DNA of 37,445 bases from Oscillospiraceae bacterium (GTDB taxonomy: Bacteria; Bacillota; Clostridia; Oscillospirales; Oscillospiraceae). The DNA is taken from positions 1 to 37,445 of the forward strand of contig JAFODZ010000011.1 in NCBI GenBank assembly GCA_017380435.1, read 5' to 3'. Under the pieces are notes generated by a model that saw only the letters and a program-made list of their open reading frames with translations, searched no databases and was not told the origin of the DNA. How positions within the stretch are numbered: the stretch's first letter is position 1; every line of letters starts with the position of its first letter. Below, piece by piece: positions 16,172 to 25,868 of the stretch. Position numbers and translations under genes: made by a program.

Positions 16172-16888
16172 ATGCGTGAACCCATATGTGACCTGCCTGC
16201 GCCCTGCCATATTGCCATCATTATGGACGGCAATGGCCGCTGGGCGAAAAAACGCAATCTGCCCCGGACTGCCGGCCATGCCGCAGGGGGAGAGGCCTTT
16301 CGCCGGATTGCTCATCATTGCCGGAAATTAGGCGTTAAATATCTGACGGTCTATGCCTTCTCTACGGAGAACTGGAAACGCTCCGAGGATGAGGTGGCGG
16401 GCATTATGCGCCTTTTGGGAAATTATCTGAAGGAAGCGCTTTCGGATATGGAGAAAAACCGCGTCCGCTTCCGCTTTTTCGGCGATCTGAGCCGTCTGTC
16501 TCCCCAGCTGCAAAAGCTCTGCCGGGAGGCGGAGGAAAAATCCCTGGACTATGATGTGCAGGTTAATTTCTGCCTCAATTACGGCGGAAGAGATGAGATC
16601 GTCAAGGCAACCCGGAAAATTGCCGCAGATGTTCAGGCTGGCCGTTTGCAGGCTGAGCAGATTACGGAGCAGCTGTTTTCTGATTACCTGTATTCCAAGG
16701 ATGTCCCCGATCCGGAGCTGATCATCCGGCCTTCCGGGGAAATGCGTACCAGCAACTTCCTTTTGTGGCAGTCGGCGTATTCCGAATATGTGTTTATGGA
16801 TGTTCTTTGGCCCGATTTTTCCGAGGAACATCTGGAACAGGCTATTGCGGAGTATCACAAGCGCAATCGCCGGTTTGGAGGTGCGTAA
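16172..16888 (+). CDS. uppS: Isoprenyl (undecaprenyl) diphosphate synthase, cis type
   Basis: 238 aa. Extends farnesyl diphosphate with isopentenyl units to the C55 carrier lipid used in wall synthesis. The signature HIAIIMDGNGRWAKKR has catalytic D19, then GHAAGGEAFRRI, LTVYAFSTENWKR, and the C-terminal DPELIIRPSGEMRTSNFLLWQSAYSE. Start at 16172 chosen because AAAGGA lies 11 nt upstream; the ATG at 16151 overlaps that site and one at 16133 lies in the inverted repeat. Its isoprenoid precursors depend on the MEP pathway, to which dxr and ispG downstream belong. Confidence 0.94.
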   Translation: MREPICDLPAPCHIAIIMDGNGRWAKKRNLPRTAGHAAGGEAFRRIAHHCRKLGVKYLTVYAFSTENWKRSEDEVAGIMRLLGNYLKEALSDMEKNRVRFRFFGDLSRLSPQLQKLCREAEEKSLDYDVQVNFCLNYGGRDEIVKATRKIAADVQAGRLQAEQITEQLFSDYLYSKDVPDPELIIRPSGEMRTSNFLLWQSAYSEYVFMDVLWPDFSEEHLEQAIAEYHKRNRRFGGA

Positions 16889-16891
16889 ACC

Positions 16892-17716
16892 ATGAAAGTT
16901 CGTATCATAACATCCATTATCACCTTGCCTTTGCTGTTGGTGGTACTGATCGTGCTGCCGCCGCTCTTTACGGCGCTGCTGATGATGGCAATGTGTGCCG
17001 TGGCGGCCTATGAGCTGCTTTGGAGCACCGGCTATGTCCGTCAGCTGCGGCTGCTGATCTATACCATGATTGCGGCTGCCGGCACTGCGCTATGGAGCTA
17101 TTTAGGCAGTCCCCACGGCTGGGGATTGGCGGGGATCATTGTGTTTGGCAGCGTTTTGTATGGAGAAATGCTGCTGTCCAAGGCAAAGCTGCCTTTTTCC
17201 AAGGTGGCGCTGTGCTTTGTGGGCGGTTTGCTGATTCCCTATCTTCTCAGCTCCATTATGCGCCTGAGAATCATGGAATTAGGGCGGGTCTATGTGCTGC
17301 TGCCCTTTGTGATGGCATTTATGTCCGATACCTGCGCTTATTTCACAGGTAGATTTTTGGGCAGGCATAAGCTGGCTCCCACCATCAGTCCCAAAAAGAC
17401 GGTGGAAGGTCTGTTCGGTGGTATGGCAGGCGCGGTTTTGGGTATGATCATCTATAGCCTGGTGCTGATGCTGGCGTTTGACCAGCGGGTGAACTTCTTA
17501 TATGCCATTGTCTATGGTGTTTTGGGTTCTTTGGCCTCTGTGCTGGGAGATCTGACTTTCTCGGTAATCAAGCGGCAGACCGGCATCAAGGACTATGGCA
17601 AGCTGATCCCCGGTCACGGCGGTGTACTGGATCGTTTTGATTCTATGACCGTGGTTGCCCCTGTAGCTGAAACATTGTTGATTATTTTACCGATTGCGGA
17701 GAATATACATGGTTAA
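16892..17716 (+). CDS. cdsA: Phosphatidate cytidylyltransferase
   Basis: 274 aa, polytopic membrane protein making CDP-diacylglycerol from phosphatidate and CTP. At least seven hydrophobic helices. The family signature near the C-terminus is GIKDYGKLIPGHGGVLDRFDS, with the acidic residues of the metal site, and an upstream FMSDTCAYFTGRFLGRHKL segment is also typical. GGAGG lies 10 nt before the ATG. The last 8 nt overlap dxr. Confidence 0.95.
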   Translation: MKVRIITSIITLPLLLVVLIVLPPLFTALLMMAMCAVAAYELLWSTGYVRQLRLLIYTMIAAAGTALWSYLGSPHGWGLAGIIVFGSVLYGEMLLSKAKLPFSKVALCFVGGLLIPYLLSSIMRLRIMELGRVYVLLPFVMAFMSDTCAYFTGRFLGRHKLAPTISPKKTVEGLFGGMAGAVLGMIIYSLVLMLAFDQRVNFLYAIVYGVLGSLASVLGDLTFSVIKRQTGIKDYGKLIPGHGGVLDRFDSMTVVAPVAETLLIILPIAENIHG

Positions 17717-18860
17717 TTGTGTTAGTATCTTAGGCTCTACCGGCTCTGTAGGTCGCCAGACTTTGGATATTGTGGAGCATTTGCAACTGCCCGTGGCGGC
17801 GTTGACCGCCGGTACCAATGTGCAGCGAATGGCGCAGCAATGCCGCCAGTTCCGTCCTCAGCTGGCTGTTATGGCCACAGAAGAAGCGGCTATCGCATTG
17901 GAGCGGGAAATTGGCGATCTTCCCACTCGCGTTGAATGGGGAGAAGAAGGCTTGATTCACGCCGCTACCATCCCGGAAGCGGACTGCGTTATTACCGCCG
18001 TTGTGGGAATGTTAGGATTAAGACCCACGCTGGCAGCCATCCGGGAGAAAAAGCGGATCGGACTTGCCAATAAGGAAACTCTGGTCTGCGCCGGTGAACT
18101 GGTGATGGGCGAAGCAAGGAAGTACGGCGCGGAGATCATCCCCGTGGATTCCGAGCATTCCGCTATTTTCCAGTGTCTGATGCCCTCTCTTGATTGCCGC
18201 CAGGTGGAGAAAATTATTCTCACCTGTTCCGGCGGTCCTTTCTATGGGATGACCCGGGAAGAACTGAAAAAAGTGACAAAGGCCGACGCTCTGCGCCACC
18301 CCACCTGGAAAATGGGGCAAAAAATCACCATCGACTGCGCTACACTGATGAATAAGGGCCTGGAAGTGATCGAGGCTATGCGGCTGTACGATCTTCCTTT
18401 GGAAAAGGTGGATGTGGTGATCCACCGGCAGAGCATTGTCCATAGCCTGGTGGAGTTTACCGATGGCGCGGTGATGGCACAGCTGGGCGCACCGGATATG
18501 CGGCTGCCTATCCAGCTTGCTATGACCTATCCCCAGCGGCAGAATAGCCCGGTGGAAAAGCTGGACTTGACCACCTGCCCGCCCCTTGGCTTTGCCAAGC
18601 CGGATATGGAAGCCTTTCCTTGTTTGGCATTGGCACGGAAGTGCGCCCAAATGGGCGGCACAGCCTGCCCGGCTATGAATGGCGCCAATGAAGAAGCGGT
18701 TGCCCTGTATTTGCAGGATAAGATCGGTTTTTATGATATTTATGCGCTGGTGGCGCAAGCTGTAGATGCAGTTCCCTTTATCAAAGAGCCTACTTTGGAG
18801 CAAATTCTGGAGGCAGACAAACTGGCAAGACAGCTCGTCCGAGCATCCATTCAGGAATAA
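17709..18860 (+). CDS. dxr: 1-deoxy-D-xylulose 5-phosphate reductoisomerase
   Basis: 383 aa. Second step of the MEP pathway, DXP to MEP using NADPH. N-terminal NADPH loop LGSTGSVG at 8-15; the substrate and metal site is in VDSEHSAIFQCL; further typical pieces are GLANKETLVCAGE, SGGPF, HPTWKMGQKITIDCATLMNKGLE and IHRQSIVHSLVEF, and the C-terminal MNGANEEAVALYL. ATG at 17709 with GGAG 7 nt before it, inside the end of cdsA. Complete. Confidence 0.97.
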   Translation: MVNCVSILGSTGSVGRQTLDIVEHLQLPVAALTAGTNVQRMAQQCRQFRPQLAVMATEEAAIALEREIGDLPTRVEWGEEGLIHAATIPEADCVITAVVGMLGLRPTLAAIREKKRIGLANKETLVCAGELVMGEARKYGAEIIPVDSEHSAIFQCLMPSLDCRQVEKIILTCSGGPFYGMTREELKKVTKADALRHPTWKMGQKITIDCATLMNKGLEVIEAMRLYDLPLEKVDVVIHRQSIVHSLVEFTDGAVMAQLGAPDMRLPIQLAMTYPQRQNSPVEKLDLTTCPPLGFAKPDMEAFPCLALARKCAQMGGTACPAMNGANEEAVALYLQDKIGFYDIYALVAQAVDAVPFIKEPTLEQILEADKLARQLVRASIQE

Positions 18861-18892
18861 TTGTCATTGTTATGAAAAGACCACCAAACTTC

Positions 18893-18989
18893 GTGTCATC
18901 CTGAGCGTAGTGAAACGAAGTCGAAGGATCTACCGGCCCCATTGGTGCGAAGATTCTTCGATTCGCCTGCGGCTCACTCAGAATGACAC
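18893..18989. repeat. 97-nt palindromic intergenic element with TGTCAT ends
   Basis: Terminal inverted repeat GTGTCATCCTGAG against CTCAGAATGACAC (12 of 13). Each half is itself a hairpin: the left closes with ATCCT/AGGAT, the right with ATTCT/AGAAT. The TGTCAT-CTGAGCG type is a widely seen bacterial intergenic repeat. It fills most of the 18861-19079 gap inside the operon. A related element is at 30790-30921. Confidence 0.75.
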
Positions 18990-19079
18990 AGATTTGAGAG
19001 CTTTTCGTTTAGACCGTTCTGCGTTAGTAGTAGGGTAATCTTAAATATTTCTGCGATTTTATATTAAAGGCGGTTTTTT

Positions 19080-20150
19080 ATGACCATTTTCAGCATTATT
19101 TTTGCAATTCTACTCTTTGCGATTATCATCATCCTTCACGAATTGGGCCATTTTGTGGCGGCAAAGCTTTCCGGCGTGCAGGTCAATGAATTTGCCCTGT
19201 TTATGGGTCCTGCCATTTTCAAAAAGCAAATCGGCGAGACGCTGTATTCCATCCGGTGTATTCCTTTTGGCGGCTACTGCGCCATGGAAGGTGAGGATGA
19301 GGATACAGACAATCCCCGTTCCTTCCAAAAGGCAGCCTGGTGGAAACGGCTGATTATTCTGGTTTCCGGTTCGTTTATGAATCTGATTACGGGATTTTTG
19401 CTGTTTGCTTTGGTGTTTTCCTTTGCGAAGAGCTTTGAAAATACAAAAATTGACTTTGTGGAGGAAGGCTGCACGGTTGTTCGGGAGGATGGTTTGCAGT
19501 TAGGCGATCAGATTATAAAAATTGACGGCTACCGGATCTACACCAGCACGGATGCGCTTTTGCTGTTTTCCTTTGACACACCCACCCACGATATTGTGGT
19601 CAAGCGTGACGGCGAAAAGATCGTCTTTGACGATTATCTTATGGAGAAACATCCCTTTTTGAATGAAAAAACGGGAGAATACGAGGATCGTTACGGCTTT
19701 AACTTCGGAGCAGACCCTGCAAGCATCGGAAGACTACTTCCCAGCACTTGGGCGCAGACCTGCAGTACTATCCAAAATGTCCGTATCAGTTTGAATATGC
19801 TGCTCACAGGCAAAGCAGGACTGAAGGATATGGCCGGTCCGGTGCTGATCGTATCGATGATGAGCACCACTGCCACCGCAGCACCCAAATTTATCGATGC
19901 CGTTGTCAGCATGCTTTATTTCGGCGGCTTTATCGCCGTGAATTTGGCGGTGATGAATATGCTGCCCATTCCGGCTATCGACGGAGGACGCAGCGTAGGA
20001 TTGCTGCTGACCACTGCAATTGAAAAGATAACAAAAAAGAAGCTCAATCCTAAATATGAGGGGTATGTCCACGCAGTAGGATTAGTTTTACTGTTTGTTT
20101 TGATGATTGTCATCCTATTTAAGGATGTTTTCCAACTAATTAAGGGGTGA
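19080..20150 (+). CDS. rseP: RIP metalloprotease RseP (site-2 protease family)
   Basis: 356 aa, polytopic membrane zinc protease that cuts membrane-embedded substrates. The catalytic HELGHF is at residues 20-25 in the first helix and the second metal motif is in MLPIPAIDGGRS near residue 300. A PDZ domain lies between, about 120-190. The FGGYCAMEGEDED segment is typical. Weak ribosome site AAAGGCGG. It lies between dxr and ispG as in many Firmicutes. Confidence 0.94.
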   Translation: MTIFSIIFAILLFAIIIILHELGHFVAAKLSGVQVNEFALFMGPAIFKKQIGETLYSIRCIPFGGYCAMEGEDEDTDNPRSFQKAAWWKRLIILVSGSFMNLITGFLLFALVFSFAKSFENTKIDFVEEGCTVVREDGLQLGDQIIKIDGYRIYTSTDALLLFSFDTPTHDIVVKRDGEKIVFDDYLMEKHPFLNEKTGEYEDRYGFNFGADPASIGRLLPSTWAQTCSTIQNVRISLNMLLTGKAGLKDMAGPVLIVSMMSTTATAAPKFIDAVVSMLYFGGFIAVNLAVMNMLPIPAIDGGRSVGLLLTTAIEKITKKKLNPKYEGYVHAVGLVLLFVLMIVILFKDVFQLIKG

Positions 20151-20155
20151 AGATT

Positions 20156-21193
20156 ATGACCCGGCAAATTATAGTAGGCGGTGTTCCTATCGGCGGCGGT
20201 GCGCCGGTGGCCATCCAGTCTATGCTCAATACGAAAACCACGGATATCCAAGGCTCTTTGCAGCAGATCGAAAAGCTCAAAGCCGCAGGCTGTCAGATCG
20301 CCCGTCTGGCAATTCCCAATATGGAGGCGGCCAAGACTTTCTCGGAAATTTGCCGGGAATCTCCGTTGCCGTTGGTAGCCGATATCCATTTTGATTATAA
20401 GCTGGCTATCGCTGCCGCAGAGGGCGGCGCATCCAAGATCCGTATCAACCCCGGCAATATCGGCGGGGAAGACCGGGTCAAGGCAGTTGTGGATGTTTGC
20501 AAGGAACGCAAAATCCCCATCCGCATCGGTGTTAATGGCGGCAGCTTGGACAAAAAATTGCTGGAAAAATACGGCCATCCCACCGCGGAAGCGCTGGTGG
20601 AGAGTGCCTTCGAGCATATTGCCCTTCTGGAAAAGTACGATTTCTATGATACCTGCGTATCTATGAAATCCTCCACCGTCCCCACCATGGTGGCAGCGGC
20701 CCGGCTTTTCCGCAGCCGTACGGACTATCCGCTGCATATCGGCGTGACGGAAACCGGCCCTGTGAAAATGGGTCTTATGAAGTCTGCTATGGGCATCGGC
20801 GCATTGCTGCTGGACGGCATCGGCGATACCATCCGTGTCAGCTTGACCGATGATCCGGTGGAAGAGGTCTATGCAGCCAAGGATATTCTCAAAGCTGCCG
20901 GACTGCGCAAAGAGGGCGTGAATATTATTTCCTGCCCCACCTGCGGAAGAACAAAAATTGACCTCATTGGCCTGGTCAACCAGGTGGATGAGGCACTAAA
21001 AAACTGCGAAAAACCCATTACCGTTGCGGTTATGGGATGTATCGTGAACGGCCCCGGCGAGGCCCGGGAGGCCGATATCGGCATTGCCGGCGGCGACGGC
21101 TGCGGTATGCTGTTTGAAAAAGGACAGCAGATTGAAAAGCTGCCCTACGAAGAACTTTTACCTGCACTTTTGAAACGAATTGAGGACTTATGA
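20156..21193 (+). CDS. ispG: 4-hydroxy-3-methylbut-2-enyl diphosphate synthase
   Basis: 345 aa. The sixth MEP step, a reductive ring opening by a [4Fe-4S] enzyme. TIM-barrel N-terminal part (IQSMLNTKTTD, DIHFDYKLA, KIRINPGNIG, GVNGGSL), then the cluster-binding C-terminal part with CPTCGRT and VMGCIVNGPGEAREADIGIAG. ATG at 20156 is preceded by AAGGGGTGA; the GTG at 20147 overlapping the rseP stop lacks a site. Its stop overlaps polC as ATGA. Confidence 0.96.
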   Translation: MTRQIIVGGVPIGGGAPVAIQSMLNTKTTDIQGSLQQIEKLKAAGCQIARLAIPNMEAAKTFSEICRESPLPLVADIHFDYKLAIAAAEGGASKIRINPGNIGGEDRVKAVVDVCKERKIPIRIGVNGGSLDKKLLEKYGHPTAEALVESAFEHIALLEKYDFYDTCVSMKSSTVPTMVAAARLFRSRTDYPLHIGVTETGPVKMGLMKSAMGIGALLLDGIGDTIRVSLTDDPVEEVYAAKDILKAAGLRKEGVNIISCPTCGRTKIDLIGLVNQVDEALKNCEKPITVAVMGCIVNGPGEAREADIGIAGGDGCGMLFEKGQQIEKLPYEELLPALLKRIEDL

Positions 21194-24100
21194 AATCAAA
21201 TGTATTCTTTTTGAATATGTTTTCAGCCTATGAGCCGCCTGAGCATCTGAAAACGGTGCTGTCACAGGCGGCGATTTCTGCTGCAGATATTGACCCCAAC
21301 GCTCGCACGATTTTGGTGCACCTGGACAGTCCTGTTTACATCGATCAGTCCGAGCTGAATGCGGCTGCAGCCGACATTGCCCAAATTTATGGCTTGAGCA
21401 AGGTTCAAATCGAACCCAAGTTCCCCCTTTCTGAGCTGAAAAAGCTCTCCGGGGATGTGCTGACCCACTTTTTTATGGAGGAGGACTCCATGGCGCTGGC
21501 TTCTTTGGCAGGCGCAAAATGGGAATGGGAGGGTGATACGCTGCATATTCACCTGCGTGGTAACGGCAAGGACGAATTAGGCAAATCCGTTCCCAAGATT
21601 ATCGACCGGTTCAGCCAGCTATTTGGTATCCGGATCGGGATAGAACTTCACTCCAGTGAGAACCTGACGGGTCAGGCGCTATACGATGCCATGGCGCAGA
21701 TGCGCAGCAAAATGATGCAGGATATGCCCCGCGTGAGCTTTAGCACTGCGAAAAAAGAGGTCAAACAGGAAACCGACGCCATCTACGGAAAGCCTTTCCG
21801 GGGGCAGGCCGAGCCAATGGAAAAAGTCGGCCTGGATTCCGGCTCTGTGGTGGTGGAGGGCAAGGTCTTCAGCGTCGAGCATAAGGAACTGAAAAAACGA
21901 AATGCCTGGGTCATTAACTTCGATATGACAGACAATACCGGCTCTGTGCGGATCAACCGCTTTATGGAGGCGGGAGAGGCAAAACCCATTCTTGACCAGG
22001 TCAAGGTTGGCTCTGTGCTTCGTGTCCAGGGTCGGATGACCGTTAATAAATTTGATAACGAAACCGTTTTGCAGCCTATGGCCATTATGCCCGGTCAAAT
22101 GCCGAAACGGCAGGATACCGCACCCGGCGCAAAGCGGGTGGAGCTGCATCTGCATACGGTTATGAGCAATATGGATGCCCTGACCAATACCGCCGCAGCG
22201 ATCAAGCAGGCGGCAGCCTGGGGACATCGGGCCATTGCCATTACCGATCATGGCTGCTGTCAATCCTTTACCGATGCGCTACATACCGTGGAGGACTGGA
22301 AAGGACCTCCCAAGGTGGCAGGCACAGACGAACCCATTAAGATCCTCTACGGCTGCGAAGGCTACTATGTCAACGATGTGGATGATATCGCCGCAGTATC
22401 CGGGGAGCAGGACGGCTCGCTGACCGGAGAATATGTGGCCTTTGACCTGGAGACCACAGGTTTAAGCGCCCAGCGAGATGAGATCATCGAGATTGGCGCT
22501 GTTGTGATGCGCGACGGCAAAGAGATTGACCGCTTCCAAAGTTTCGTGGATCCCCATAGAAAGCTGGAGCGGATTACCACAGAGCTGACAGGTATTACCG
22601 ACGCTATGCTGGTGGGTGCGCCCTCCTTGGAGGAGGTGCTGCCCAAATTCCTGGAATTTGCAGGTGATCGGGTTTTGGTGGCCCACAATGCGGATTTTGA
22701 TACAGGATTTCTGCGCGCCGCCTGTAAAAAGTTGGGTTTGCCTTATACCCATACTTCTATCGATACGCTGGTGCTGTCCCAGGTTTTGATGACAGGAATG
22801 CGGCAGCATAAGCTGAATTTGGTGGCAGATGCCTTGAATTTACCGGAATTCCAGCACCACAGGGCGGCGGACGATGCGGTCACCTGCGGTTTGATTTACC
22901 ATCGCTTTACCCAAATGCTGATGGAAAAGGGCATCGGGGAAATTGGCCAGATCAATGGGTTTGTTGGATCTGTGCGCGGTCCCCACCGCCGGGAAAGCGG
23001 TAAGGCGGAGCATATCGTGGTGATCGCCAAGAATCAAATGGGTCTTCGGAATCTGTACCATTTGATCACCGATGCCAATTTGAAATACTTTAAGAAATTC
23101 CCCCGCTTTTTGAAATCCCAGCTGATTGAGCTGCGGGAGGGTCTGATTATCGGCTCTGCCTGTGAAAATAACGAATTGTTCCAGGCGGTTATCCGGGGCA
23201 AGAGCGATGATGAGCTGAAACGGCTGGCAGCTTTTTATGATTACCTGGAGGTGCAGCCCCTGGCTAACAACGGCTTTATGCTGCGTCCCGGAAAGAATGG
23301 CAAAGCACCCATTGCGGCCAGCGAGGATGTGCTGCGGGGCTATAACCGCAAGATTCTGGAAATTGGCGACACGATGGGGAAAATGGTCGTAGCCACCGGC
23401 GATGTCCATTTCCTAAACCCGGAAGATGAGATCTTCCGCCATATTCTTCTGGGTGTCAAGGGATTCGAGGATGCCGACAAACCCAATCCATTGTACTTCC
23501 GCACCACCGACGAAATGCTGCAGGAATTTTCCTACTTGGGTGAGGACAGAGCTTACGAGCTGGTGGTTACGAACCCCAATCTGATCGCAGATATGTGCGA
23601 AACCATCCGCCCGGTGCCTCATAATCTGTTTGCCCCGAAAATCGAAAACTCCGTGGAAGATCTGAAAGCGCTGGTTTACGGGAAAATGCACCGGCTTTAC
23701 GGTGAAAATCCCCCGGAACTGATCGTAAAGCGTGTGGAAACGGAGCTTAACGACATTATTTCCTGTAACTACGATGTGATCTATATGTCTGCCCAGAAGC
23801 TGGTGCAAAACTCCCTGGAGAACGGCTATCTGGTTGGTTCCCGTGGATCGGTGGGATCTTCGATCGTGGCGTATATGTCCGGCATAACGGAGGTTAATTC
23901 TTTCCCACCCCACTACCGCTGTCCCAATGAAAGCTGTAAATATACCACTTTCGATGTGCCGGCAGGCTTTGAATGCGGCGCGGACCTTCCCGATGCTGTC
24001 TGTCCCAAATGCGGTACGCCCTACGCCAAAGAGGGCTTTAATATCCCCTTTGAAACATTCTTGGGTTTTGGCGGCGACAAGGTGCCGGATATCGACTTGA

Positions 24101-25512
24101 ACTTCTCCGGTGAATATCAAGCCCGTGCCCACGCTTATTGCACGGAGATGTTTGGAAAATCCCATGTTTTCCGGGCAGGTACTATTGGCGGCGTTGCGGA
24201 AAAGACTGCCTTCGGCTATGTGAAAAAGTATCTGGAGGAACGGCAACAGCATAAATCTGCTGCGGAAATGAACCGTCTGGCGGCAGGCTGTGTAGGCGTA
24301 CGCAGAACCACCGGTCAGCACCCCGGCGGTCTGGTGGTTATTCCCCAGGAGAACGATATTTGGGATTTCTGCCCGGTGCAGCACCCGGCAGACGACCCCA
24401 ATTCCGACCAGATCACCACCCATTTTGAATATCACTCCATGGAGGAAAACCTCTTAAAGCTGGATATGCTGGGTCACGATGACCCCACCATGATCCGTAT
24501 GATGGAGGATATGACCGACGTGGATGCCAAAACGATTCCTTTGGACGACAAGAAAACCATGTCCATCTTTACATCCTCCAAGGTGCTGGGGTATGAAAAT
24601 GACCCCATTCTCGGACCTACCGGCGCTGTGGCAGTTCCGGAGTTCAATACCCGTTTTACCCGGGGTGTTTTGTTGGACACCAAGCCGGAAAAGTTTGACT
24701 TTTTGGTGCGTATTTCCGGCTATACCCACGGAACGGATGTGTGGCTTGGCAATGCAAAAGATCTGATCGTTTCCGGGGTTGCCCGGGTGGATCAGACCAT
24801 TGGCTGTCGTGACGATATTATGATTTACCTGATCTCCTGCGGTCTGCCGGAAAAACGGGCGTTTAAGATCATGGAATCTGTCCGTAAAGGCAGGGGACTG
24901 CCCGACGGTGCGGAGCAGGAGATGAAGGATGCGGGAGTCCCGGAATGGTACATCGGCTCTTGCAAGAAAATCAAATATCTCTTCCCCAAGGCTCATGCGG
25001 TGGCTTATGTTATGATGGCGTTCCGCATTGCCTGGTTTAAGGTCTATCACCCCTTGGCCTTCTATGCGGCTTACTTTTACCGCCGCAGCCAAAAGGGCGG
25101 ATTTGATGTGAATTTGATGACCTGCGGACTGGATATGGTGAAGGCCAATATCAAGGCCATCGACGGCAACGAGGATGCTACCAATAAGGATGAAGATCTG
25201 CTGACCACATTGGAGGTGGCCTATGAATACTACCTCCGCGGTTTTGAGTTCCTTCCCATTGACCTGTATAAGAGCCACGCCACTAAGTTTTTGATCGAAG
25301 ACGGAAAGCTTCGCCCACCCTTTGTTTCGATCTCCGGTCTGGGCGAAAGTGCTGCCTGGGACTTGATGGAGAGCCGGGAGGGAAAGAACTTTCTGTCCAT
25401 TGAAGAAGTGGCATTGTCCTGCACAAAGGTTTCCAAGACCCATATTCAAATGCTGAAAGAGGCCGGTGCATTCGGTGACCTGCCGGAGACCAGCCAGGTC
25501 AGCTTGTTCTGA
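21190..25512 (+). CDS. polC: DNA polymerase III alpha subunit, PolC type
   Basis: 1440 aa, close to the Bacillus length (1437). Main replicative polymerase of Gram-positives with built-in 3'-5' exonuclease. Domains: N-terminal region 1-210; OB fold about 220-305; PHP domain starting VELHLHTVMSNMDAL near 317; exonuclease inserted in PHP from about 414 (YVAFDLETTGL with D419 and E421); the rest of PHP; then the C-family polymerase core with SRGSVGSS, the zinc-binding CPNESC and CPKCG cysteines, and catalytic PDIDLNFSGEYQ. Last gene of the operon; a terminator follows. Confidence 0.97.
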   Translation: MKSNVFFLNMFSAYEPPEHLKTVLSQAAISAADIDPNARTILVHLDSPVYIDQSELNAAAADIAQIYGLSKVQIEPKFPLSELKKLSGDVLTHFFMEEDSMALASLAGAKWEWEGDTLHIHLRGNGKDELGKSVPKIIDRFSQLFGIRIGIELHSSENLTGQALYDAMAQMRSKMMQDMPRVSFSTAKKEVKQETDAIYGKPFRGQAEPMEKVGLDSGSVVVEGKVFSVEHKELKKRNAWVINFDMTDNTGSVRINRFMEAGEAKPILDQVKVGSVLRVQGRMTVNKFDNETVLQPMAIMPGQMPKRQDTAPGAKRVELHLHTVMSNMDALTNTAAAIKQAAAWGHRAIAITDHGCCQSFTDALHTVEDWKGPPKVAGTDEPIKILYGCEGYYVNDVDDIAAVSGEQDGSLTGEYVAFDLETTGLSAQRDEIIEIGAVVMRDGKEIDRFQSFVDPHRKLERITTELTGITDAMLVGAPSLEEVLPKFLEFAGDRVLVAHNADFDTGFLRAACKKLGLPYTHTSIDTLVLSQVLMTGMRQHKLNLVADALNLPEFQHHRAADDAVTCGLIYHRFTQMLMEKGIGEIGQINGFVGSVRGPHRRESGKAEHIVVIAKNQMGLRNLYHLITDANLKYFKKFPRFLKSQLIELREGLIIGSACENNELFQAVIRGKSDDELKRLAAFYDYLEVQPLANNGFMLRPGKNGKAPIAASEDVLRGYNRKILEIGDTMGKMVVATGDVHFLNPEDEIFRHILLGVKGFEDADKPNPLYFRTTDEMLQEFSYLGEDRAYELVVTNPNLIADMCETIRPVPHNLFAPKIENSVEDLKALVYGKMHRLYGENPPELIVKRVETELNDIISCNYDVIYMSAQKLVQNSLENGYLVGSRGSVGSSIVAYMSGITEVNSFPPHYRCPNESCKYTTFDVPAGFECGADLPDAVCPKCGTPYAKEGFNIPFETFLGFGGDKVPDIDLNFSGEYQARAHAYCTEMFGKSHVFRAGTIGGVAEKTAFGYVKKYLEERQQHKSAAEMNRLAAGCVGVRRTTGQHPGGLVVIPQENDIWDFCPVQHPADDPNSDQITTHFEYHSMEENLLKLDMLGHDDPTMIRMMEDMTDVDAKTIPLDDKKTMSIFTSSKVLGYENDPILGPTGAVAVPEFNTRFTRGVLLDTKPEKFDFLVRISGYTHGTDVWLGNAKDLIVSGVARVDQTIGCRDDIMIYLISCGLPEKRAFKIMESVRKGRGLPDGAEQEMKDAGVPEWYIGSCKKIKYLFPKAHAVAYVMMAFRIAWFKVYHPLAFYAAYFYRRSQKGGFDVNLMTCGLDMVKANIKAIDGNEDATNKDEDLLTTLEVAYEYYLRGFEFLPIDLYKSHATKFLIEDGKLRPPFVSISGLGESAAWDLMESREGKNFLSIEEVALSCTKVSKTHIQMLKEAGAFGDLPETSQVSLF

Positions 25513-25580
25513 GAAAGCGAAAGACTGCCTTCAATGGCTTTCCGAAGCCAGGCAGTGGCTGTGTCATACTCTATAAACGA

Positions 25581-25609
25581 AAAACCGGTACGATTTCGTA
25601 CCGGTTTTT
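25581..25609 (+). terminator. Terminator after polC
   Basis: AAAACCGGTACG pairs with CGTACCGGTTTT around loop ATTT, with five T at the end. A weaker bulged hairpin (ACTGCC to GGCAGT, 25523-25556) lies just upstream. Confidence 0.9.
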
Positions 25610-25657
25610 GTTGGCAAAAATGCGATGACTTTCCGTATGATTTGAAGAACCTGTTTC

Positions 25658-25686
25658 TTGACGGAATATCCAAGCTGTGCTAAAAT
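25658..25686 (+). promoter_or_regulatory. Strong sigma-A-type promoter far upstream of the htrA-like gene
   Basis: TTGACG, 17-nt spacer, TAAAAT, 182 nt before the start codon. Together with the nearer promoter it would give a long leader; no ORF or known RNA is visible in the leader. Confidence 0.6.
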
Positions 25687-25768
25687 GATGTCCGAAGTGG
25701 TTTGCCATTGCTTTGTAAATTATGCATAGCTGCAAAATAATTCCGAATAATAAGAAATGAAGCGGCTT

Positions 25769-25797
25769 TTGCTCATATTTTATTCACACAATATTAT
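25769..25797 (+). promoter_or_regulatory. Second promoter candidate of the htrA-like gene
   Basis: TTGCTC, 17-nt spacer, TATTAT, 71 nt before the start codon. Confidence 0.45.
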
Positions 25798-25868
25798 AGA
25801 TTTTTTAAAACATATTTCTGCCTAAGCTGATAAAATTGGGTTAGATTTGGAAAGAAGGAGTCAAGAAA

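Noticed and set aside
20153..20737. Long minus-strand frame opposite ispG and the rseP end, and similar long frames opposite glnS, polC and rnfC2
   Set aside because: Out-of-frame shadows of strongly recognised genes; they lack ribosome sites and known domains.
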